Source: Roseofilum reptotaenium CS-1145
GTDB lineage: Bacteria > Cyanobacteriota > Cyanobacteriia > Cyanobacteriales > Desertifilaceae
Reading direction: 5' to 3'
NCBI RefSeq assembly: GCF_028330985.1
Contig: NZ_JAQMUE010000041.1
Coordinates: 1 to 51,095, forward strand
DNA: 51,095 bases
Part shown: positions 45,788 through 51,095 of the stretch, one piece after another
How positions within the stretch are numbered: the first letter of the stretch is position 1
How the letters are laid out: the number at the start of each line of letters is the position of its first letter
Program-made: the position numbers and the translations under genes
Notes under the pieces: generated by a model
The model's input: only the letters and a program-made list of their open reading frames with translations
What the model was told of the DNA's origin: nothing
The model's database searches: none

Positions 45788-46285
45788 TTAATCGAATTGG
45801 CAAAACCAGGCCGTTAAAGCGATCGCCAACGCATCAGCCGCATCATCTGGTTTGGGCATCTCTTCTAGAGCTAACTCTAGCATCACCGATTCTTGGACTT
45901 CCTCCTTATCAGCCTTGCCATATCCGGTCAGAGTTTGCTTGACTTGGGCAGGCGTATATTCAACCATAGGGATCTGGTGTTGAGCTAAAACCAGGAGCAG
46001 CACCCCTCGCGCTTGAGCCACCAGAATCGTATTACCCATACGATAGAAAAACAATTTTTCGATCGCCGCTAGATCCGGTTTCCACTGGGTGACAATCGCT
46101 TGCAGGTCATCATAAAGGGTACAGAGGCGATCTCCCACAGCTTGGGAACTCGGAGTGGTAATTACTCCAAAATCCAAGGGATTCAAGTGCTCCTCTTGGG
46201 TATCCTCGCATTGCTCGCAGTCCAGAATACCAAACCCCAAACGGGCTAATCCTGGATCTAACCCTAAAATCCGTTTTTGAATCAT
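45788..46285 (-). CDS. ruvC: Holliday junction resolvase
   Basis: A 165-residue RuvC, which cuts Holliday junctions during recombination. Active-site acids are D10 ([14 protein letters not shown]), E76 (AAIEKLFF) and D148/D151 ([12 protein letters not shown]). The family motif [17 protein letters not shown] is present. The frame extends to 46309, but homologues start at [12 protein letters not shown], so I choose the ATG at 46285. It is first in the ruvC-NlpC/P60-mscS unit and divergent from the phosphate transporter. Confidence 0.94.
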   Translation of the reverse strand: MIQKRILGLDPGLARLGFGILDCEQCEDTQEEHLNPLDFGVITTPSSQAVGDRLCTLYDDLQAIVTQWKPDLAAIEKLFFYRMGNTILVAQARGVLLLVLAQHQIPMVEYTPAQVKQTLTGYGKADKEEVQESVMLELALEEMPKPDDAADALAIALTAWFCQFD

Positions 46286-46330
46286 AATTGTGACTCTCTC
46301 TCCCATCAAGCTTAAATTAGGTATTACTGG

Positions 46331-47545
46331 ATGGATTTACTCTTACCTGTTCTACTGGCCTTCTACGTCGCCTGCAATTTGGGCGCGAATGATGTGGCCA
46401 ATTCCATGGGAACATCTGTCGGATCGAAGGCCATTACCCTCACCCAAGCGGTCTTGATTGCAGGTATCTTAGAATTTACCGGAGCGGTTTGGTTTGGCTC
46501 TCGAGTCTCCGAAACCTTAGCCACCGACTTGATTCATCTAGAAGAATTTGCCCCCGATCTGCAACTTCTTTTTCTGGGGATGGTTTCTGTACTGCTCACC
46601 TGCGGACTGTGGTTACAAATCGCTACGAGCTTTGGATTACCTGTGGCTTCTTCCCATGCCATTGTCGGAGCGATCGCCGGGTTTAGCGGGGTGGCGATCG
46701 GCCCAGAAGCCATGGATTGGTCTACCCTGGGGCGCATTTCCCTCGTTTGGGTCATTACCCCAGTGGTCAGTGGTAGCCTGGCCATGGTCTTTTATCATCG
46801 CCTCAAAGCCTGGATTTTAGACCATCCTCAATCCCAGCTCAGGCTGCAAGAATGGATTCCCTGGATCTGTACGGGTTTATTCAGTATCTTTGGGGCAATT
46901 GTCTTGCCCACCCTATTTGCCAATTGTTCCATTCCCCATCTTCCCAATCATACTGCCATGATTGGCACAGCCGCCTTGGGCACTCTCGGTCTGACAGCCC
47001 TCAGTTGGCATCAGTTTAGCTCAGAAAAACCCCTAGAAAGACTCTTTGCCCAATTCCAGGTGATCAGCGCCTGTTTTGTCGCCTTTGCCCATGGCTCAAA
47101 CGATGTCGGTAATGCGATCGCCCCCTTAGCCGTGATTAGCCAAATTAGACAGGGGGATATGCTGATAGCGGGAAACTTTCAAGTCCCCCTTTGGAGTTTA
47201 ATCGTTGGAGCGATCGGCATTGTTTTCGGATTAGCCATTTGGGGTAAAAACGTAATTTCTACCGTCGGCGAAAACATTACCCCCCTCAAACCCAGTGGTG
47301 GGTTTTGCGCCGAAGTGGCTACGGCTACCACCATTTTACTCGCCTCCCGGTTTGGGTTTCCCGTCTCCACCTCCCATGCTCTCGTGGGTGCTGTCGTTGG
47401 CATTGGTATAATACAGCGATCGCCTTCTTCACCCCTCAAATTCAAGACCCTCAAAGAAATTGGCCTAGTTTGGGCAATCACCCTTCCCCTGACTGCTAGT
47501 ATAAGTGCTACTATCTTGGCAATAGTTCGCCTGTTTTGGGCATAA
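46331..47545 (+). CDS. Inorganic phosphate transporter, PiT family
   Basis: A 404-residue PiT-type permease with about ten spans. The two repeated family signatures are intact: [20 protein letters not shown] near the N-terminus and [16 protein letters not shown] in the second half; each is followed by a GFPVSTSHA-like motif ([16 protein letters not shown] and [16 protein letters not shown]). It imports phosphate, usually with a cation and metals, at low affinity. No Pho box was noticed. The ATG at 46331 is 45 bases from ruvC's start on the other strand. Confidence 0.92.
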   Translation: MDLLLPVLLAFYVACNLGANDVANSMGTSVGSKAITLTQAVLIAGILEFTGAVWFGSRVSETLATDLIHLEEFAPDLQLLFLGMVSVLLTCGLWLQIATSFGLPVASSHAIVGAIAGFSGVAIGPEAMDWSTLGRISLVWVITPVVSGSLAMVFYHRLKAWILDHPQSQLRLQEWIPWICTGLFSIFGAIVLPTLFANCSIPHLPNHTAMIGTAALGTLGLTALSWHQFSSEKPLERLFAQFQVISACFVAFAHGSNDVGNAIAPLAVISQIRQGDMLIAGNFQVPLWSLIVGAIGIVFGLAIWGKNVISTVGENITPLKPSGGFCAEVATATTILLASRFGFPVSTSHALVGAVVGIGIIQRSPSSPLKFKTLKEIGLVWAITLPLTASISATILAIVRLFWA

Positions 47546-47754
47546 ACACGGCACAGATCAACTCGCTCTGTGGGTTAAAAGCTCCTGGGTGCAGTGACGG
47601 CTATCCTCCTTGCTGGTTCTTCATTAAGATTGTTAAATTCCTAGCAAAAATCCTCCGTTCTCTCCCTTGGATCGCTATGCTTAAAGCAACAAAGGCCTTA
47701 TTACTTCTGGAAAGGGCTTTCGCCCCCTACCCGTCGTCTTTCAAGTGAACATCA

Positions 47755-49050
47755 ATGGACAATACGGACTTAGACAACTCTAAGGCAAGAAGCGCCGAAG
47801 AGACTTTAAGGAAAGTTAATCAAGACCTGGAACGGCTACAAGAGGAGCTGGCCCATCAATTGAATCAAGATGGCCAGCCCCTCGGTGACAAAGGGGCTAG
47901 ACTTCTGGAGGAAATCAGAACTCTAGAGGGTTTGGCCCATCGCTTGCGATCGCAAATTGAAAAACCACAACTCACAGTAGAGCCGATACCCCCTTCTGCT
48001 ACTCGGGAAAAACCGGTTAATCGGCCCCCAACCCCACCTCCAACACCCAAGCCGAAGCCCAAAGAAGGTCAAGTGGTGACGGGTTTACTCTTAGCCTTCT
48101 TATCCGCTTGCGTCCTTTCTTTATTCAACGTCACCCTGAAAATCTTATTAAAACTCTCCCCTGAACCCCGACTGGTATTAGATATGTTTCCTGTCGATGG
48201 GTTGATTACTCCGGGGTTAGGCAATTCTTTGCTGATTCTGTTTTTGCGGATGATCGTGGTGATGTTGGTCTTTCCGATCTTGGCTACATTTCTCTATCCT
48301 TCCGTTTGGTCAGACCTGAAGCGCTTCATCGAGTCCAATGATTATGACCACATGCTCAAGGTGGTTGGCAGTGGATTCTTCCTGTTTTTGTCCCAAGTCT
48401 GTATTTATATCGCCATTGGTAATATTCCCACAGGGATTGCGATTACGATTTTCTTTATCTATCCGATTGTAACCGTGTTTGCTTCTTGGGCCCTATTTGG
48501 CGATCGCCCCAACCTGGCTCGCATTATTGCCATGGCCGTTATCCTTGCTGGGGGAATCATGGCCCTACCTCAAGGTGGTGTCGAAGGAAATACCCAACTC
48601 GGTATCTCGGCAGCGATCGGCGCTGGAGTCACCTTTGCAGGTTATGTGCTATTAGTGGGCATGGGAACCAAGAAATTACACCCAATTCCGTTTTCTCTAG
48701 TGTCGTTTGCCGCTATTTTTGTCTTTTCTGGAATTTCCCTGATGTTTCCCTTACCCCCTGAGTTGGGTGTAGTCATTGAACCGAATACTCAAATGGGTCT
48801 GTTGATTGGGGGAACCATTTTGGGACTTCTCACCCTTGGAAGTTACTTGCTTAATAACTTTGCTATTCGCTTTGCTGGCCCTGCTTTAGCCTCTATTGTA
48901 GGAGCGAGTGGTCCGGCTCTGACAGCTCTGTTTAGCTTATTCTTGATTGCTGAGGCCCTCAAAATGCAGCAATGGGTAGGTTTAGGCTTGGTAACTCTAG
49001 GAGTGTTGGGCATGAGCTTAGAACGCATGTTAGCCTCCAAAAAAGCCTAA
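47755..49050 (+). CDS. DMT/EamA-type transporter with cytosolic coiled-coil extension
   Basis: A 431-residue protein. Residues 1-70 are a charged helix with heptads (TLRKVNQDLERLQEELAHQL), 75-105 a Pro/Lys linker (PPTPPPTPKPKPKEGQ), and 107-425 about ten membrane spans with two EamA repeats (LSACVLSLFNVTLKILLKLS; TGIAITIFFIYPIVTVFASW; GPALTALFSLFLIAEALKMQ). The transporter core is usual for metabolite exporters; the added N-terminal coiled coil is not. The substrate is unknown. The 209 bases before it (47546-47754) contain no convincing gene. Confidence 0.85.
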   Translation: MDNTDLDNSKARSAEETLRKVNQDLERLQEELAHQLNQDGQPLGDKGARLLEEIRTLEGLAHRLRSQIEKPQLTVEPIPPSATREKPVNRPPTPPPTPKPKPKEGQVVTGLLLAFLSACVLSLFNVTLKILLKLSPEPRLVLDMFPVDGLITPGLGNSLLILFLRMIVVMLVFPILATFLYPSVWSDLKRFIESNDYDHMLKVVGSGFFLFLSQVCIYIAIGNIPTGIAITIFFIYPIVTVFASWALFGDRPNLARIIAMAVILAGGIMALPQGGVEGNTQLGISAAIGAGVTFAGYVLLVGMGTKKLHPIPFSLVSFAAIFVFSGISLMFPLPPELGVVIEPNTQMGLLIGGTILGLLTLGSYLLNNFAIRFAGPALASIVGASGPALTALFSLFLIAEALKMQQWVGLGLVTLGVLGMSLERMLASKKA

Positions 49051-49132
49051 AATAGAAAAATCCAGGAGAATATACGGATGGGAGAAGCGGTGAATTTTGG
49101 CTAGCTCACTCCCACCTCTCCTATCTTATGTG

Positions 49133-49151
49133 CATAATGATAATTATTAAT
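49133..49151. promoter_or_regulatory. Fur-box-like site
   Basis: CATAATGATAATTATTAAT matches 15 of 19 positions of the classic Fur box GATAATGATAATCATTATC, including an unbroken ATAATGATAAT. It lies about 30 bases before the HD-domain gene, a typical operator position. AT-rich DNA gives chance matches, so confidence is limited. Confidence 0.4.
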
Positions 49152-49179
49152 TGGATCGACGAAAGGTGCAGAGGTCTCC

Positions 49180-50571
49180 ATGAGTCTTGAAAATGACCAA
49201 AAACAATGTTTAGAAAAGCTGGTTTGGGCGATCAATCAGTTAGAGGTAAAGGTTGAGCCAAGTACGCTTTCCAATATTGCTGACCTGATTGTGCAAACCA
49301 TGACGGGGCCTTGGCGGTATTTCCATACGCCAGAGCATATTTTTGAAGTTGGAGGGAAAGACGATGCGATCGAAGTCCTGGCGGCTTTATTTCACGATGT
49401 GGTCTATGTACAAGTTGATAAAAGTGTAAATTTTAACTTAAGTTACTATATTAGTCCCTTTATTAGTCAAGTTGGAGAGGATCTGCTGATCCTAGACCGG
49501 GATAAATTGCCCAAAGATGGCATGTTTGAAATGGTCTTGGATTTGTTTAACTTCCAGGCTGGACAAAAACTTTCCCCCATGACAGGACAAAATGAATTCC
49601 TCAGTGCCTTAGTTGCCGCTAAGGTGTATGAAGATTTCTTGAGTCCGGGTCTAATCCTGCAAATTATCGCTTGTATTGAAGCCACGATTCCGTTTCGCTC
49701 TAAAACACCAGAAGGGTTAAGTAGTAGCGAAGTATTATACAAAAGACTAAGAGCAGTTAATGAAAAATATCAAACTGAACTCACGGAAGAAACTATGCTC
49801 GAAACCGTGTATAGTTCGGTACGAATGTCAAATCGTGATGTCGGTAGCTTTGCTTATGAAAGTGCGGCTCGCTTCCTAGATGGAACCTGGAATTTATTAC
49901 CAGAAACCAACCATCACCTGAAAAATTCCAATTCCTATACGGTGAGCCAATATCGCACAGCATTGCAGAAAATGGAAGGCTTCATGAATTTCTTGAAACC
50001 GGAGATTATTTTCCATGAATTTCGGAATGTACCTGAATCAACAGAGTATCAGCTTTTGATTGAGCGATCGCAACGGAACATGGATGTTGGTCGTCTCTAT
50101 TTAGGCACCAAGCTGCTCTCCATTGCCTTCCTGGAAGCCCTCTCCTTGCAATTTGGTAAAAACATCCCCATCTCCACCATGATGGGCGAAATGCGTACCG
50201 AAGGCAGTGTTGGAGTCGTCTTAGAGGAATTACTTCCCCCAGTCACCAATCCCCATCAACCCGGAAATGGACTAGAAAAAGAGGTTCTTACCCTCCTGGA
50301 AAAAGGACGTTTAAAAGATTCATCCTATGACCTGAAAAATTCCCCCTTGAGTACCTTTATGGTCAAATCCATGGGATTCGATCAGATTCGAGAACTCACC
50401 CTTCAGGCTAAAGCCTTTTTCAAAGGAGAACTCAAAGCCTCTGACTTTTTAGCACTGTTCCCTTCAGATGTTCTGCAAATTGTAATTGAAAAACTTTTGG
50501 AGTTGTTTGAAGCACGGAAAAGTGCCCTGAGAGCCGCACTTCCAGAAACAGAAGTTTTACCCGTGGGCTAA
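49180..50571 (+). CDS. HD-superfamily phosphohydrolase-like protein
   Basis: A 463-residue soluble protein. The first 230 residues resemble predicted metal-dependent HD phosphohydrolases: YFHTPEHIFEV gives H49 and H53, and ALFHDVVY gives the H72-D73 pair; a further acidic position is not certain. The remaining 230 residues (from about VSQYRTALQKMEGFMNFL) are helical and of unknown type. The substrate is unknown. A short Shine-Dalgarno GAGG precedes the ATG, and a Fur-box-like site lies just upstream. A strong hairpin follows the gene. Confidence 0.75.
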   Translation: MSLENDQKQCLEKLVWAINQLEVKVEPSTLSNIADLIVQTMTGPWRYFHTPEHIFEVGGKDDAIEVLAALFHDVVYVQVDKSVNFNLSYYISPFISQVGEDLLILDRDKLPKDGMFEMVLDLFNFQAGQKLSPMTGQNEFLSALVAAKVYEDFLSPGLILQIIACIEATIPFRSKTPEGLSSSEVLYKRLRAVNEKYQTELTEETMLETVYSSVRMSNRDVGSFAYESAARFLDGTWNLLPETNHHLKNSNSYTVSQYRTALQKMEGFMNFLKPEIIFHEFRNVPESTEYQLLIERSQRNMDVGRLYLGTKLLSIAFLEALSLQFGKNIPISTMMGEMRTEGSVGVVLEELLPPVTNPHQPGNGLEKEVLTLLEKGRLKDSSYDLKNSPLSTFMVKSMGFDQIRELTLQAKAFFKGELKASDFLALFPSDVLQIVIEKLLELFEARKSALRAALPETEVLPVG

Positions 50572-50962
50572 AAGGCAGAAGGTCAGCAATGGAGAGCGGT
50601 CACTAAGTGCAGTCGAAGTAACCGCTCTCCCTCATTTTTAAATTGTTCTAGGTGATACCCTTTCCCTATGAAGCGCTTCATGAGAAAGGGTATTAGCTTG
50701 ACAGTTACAGCGCTTTGCGCTGTTATGAGGGAGCGCAGCTTGATGGGGAAATGGTATCAGACGTTGGGCACTCAATGCTCTGCGTGAGGAAACGACTCTC
50801 AAGCGCAGTCTTCGACAGAAGCAGAAACGGGCAGCCATGAATAATAATTATATGTTCTCTATCCTCAGTTCCTTTTGTCAAGGATGATTGAGATGCTCTT
50901 ACCCTGAGTAGTATGGTTCTGTGACTTAGAAGAAAGAACTGAATATCGTCTGGTGACTAATA
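50572..50962. other. Intergenic region rich in hairpins
   Basis: No gene can be supported in these 391 bases. Besides the terminator, they hold a nested palindrome at 50655-50693 (stem ATACCCTTTC/GAAAGGGTAT enclosing ATGAAGCGCTTCAT) and a perfect mini-hairpin ACAGCGC-TTT-GCGCTGT at 50707-50723. The rest, up to the IS630-like fragment, shows nothing recognisable; the element's inverted repeat should be there but cannot be identified from one end. Confidence 0.5.
50591..50637 (+). terminator. Intrinsic terminator of the HD-domain gene
   Basis: A perfect 10-bp stem GGAGAGCGGT/ACCGCTCTCC (50591-50600 and 50621-50630), extended inward after one mismatch, is followed by CTCATTTTT. It stands 20 bases after the stop codon. 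Confidence 0.75.
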
Positions 50963-51095
50963 TCAAGTCCGTTGAATAAGTTGTGATATAGCAGTGAGTT
51001 CACTCCACCCGTAAAAATCGGTTAACCCTCCAATTAATTCTGGCTGTTTCAATAAGGTTTGGCAGCGCTGGTACAACACTTCTTCTAGCTGATCG
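50963..51095 (-). mobile_element. IS630-like transposase C-terminal fragment, runs off the right edge
   Basis: The minus strand gives DQLEEVLYQRCQTLLKQPEL then IGGLTDFYGWSELTAISQLI and a TGA at 50963-50965. The pattern LEE(V/T)L..RC..L...P..I...T.F..W is the usual C-terminus of cyanobacterial IS630-type transposases. The fragment has the same orientation as the N-terminal piece at 1-145, so each contig end stops inside a similar element. Confidence 0.5.

Noticed and set aside
47536-47748. A 70-codon frame between the phosphate and DMT transporter genes
   Set aside because: It overlaps the end of the phosphate transporter, has no ribosome-binding site, no recognisable fold and mixed codon use.

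Overview
The window looks like a draft contig from a cyanobacterium, probably a filamentous one. The octamer GCGATCGC (HIP1) is scattered through most genes. Clear cyanobacterial markers are a phycobiliprotein lyase (CpcS/CpeS family), a plastoquinone-type 4-hydroxybenzoate prenyltransferase, cyanobacterial-type CobT-like and lipid-A-disaccharide-synthase-like proteins, and AT-rich or GGGAATA heptamer repeats between genes. Both ends run into pieces of an IS630-like transposase in the same orientation, so the contig may simply stop at copies of a repeated IS.

Layout. 1-4.6 kb: a chemotaxis-type cluster resembling Wsp systems. It holds a receptor that lost its front half to the IS, a WspD-type CheW and a CheA-response-regulator hybrid with two Hpt domains. 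4.8-6.2 kb: a glycosyltransferase-like gene and tRNA-His. 6.3-8.3 kb: a dead restriction-modification locus, with an endonuclease cut short at an IS4-type remnant and a frameshifted adenine methylase. 8.3-11 kb: an M23/LysM envelope protein and an ABC-F ATPase. 11.3-12.6 kb: a lone TnpB with a short repeat inserted in its C-terminus. 12.8-16 kb: a small unknown protein, then a coupled SGNH hydrolase and AAA ATPase pair. 16-19.3 kb: a decay zone with an intact UPF0175/DUF3368 toxin-antitoxin pair, a DUF4419 gene broken by one stop codon, and remains of an MntA/HepT pair and of a methyltransferase. 19.3-20.8 kb: PHP phosphoesterase and Uma2 endonuclease.

21-25.2 kb: a two-gene unit of an 884-aa acidic coiled-coil protein carrying seven FEGF-like motifs and an actin/Hsp70-fold ATPase. 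This is the best candidate here for an undescribed system. 25.4-28.5 kb: a Crp-family regulator, a DUF2232 membrane protein, a CobT-like protein and a coiled-coil protein. 28.6-32.5 kb: a Tat lipoprotein of the PotD type paired with a hybrid sensor kinase. 32.6-39.8 kb: core metabolism (cimA, ferredoxin, UbiA-type prenyltransferase, SDR, hemE, phycobiliprotein lyase, coaD, DivIVA-like). 39.8-50.6 kb: envelope and transport genes (DUF2157, lipoprotein, GDYXXLXY, MscS, NlpC/P60, ruvC, Pi transporter, DMT transporter) and an HD-domain protein preceded by a Fur-box-like site.

Intergenic DNA carries several dispersed repeat types: a 51-bp element in two inverted copies, GCGC-type mini-hairpins, a GGTGCGTTA hairpin and heptamer tandem repeats. 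All assignments are from reading the sequence and recalling families; no database search was possible.
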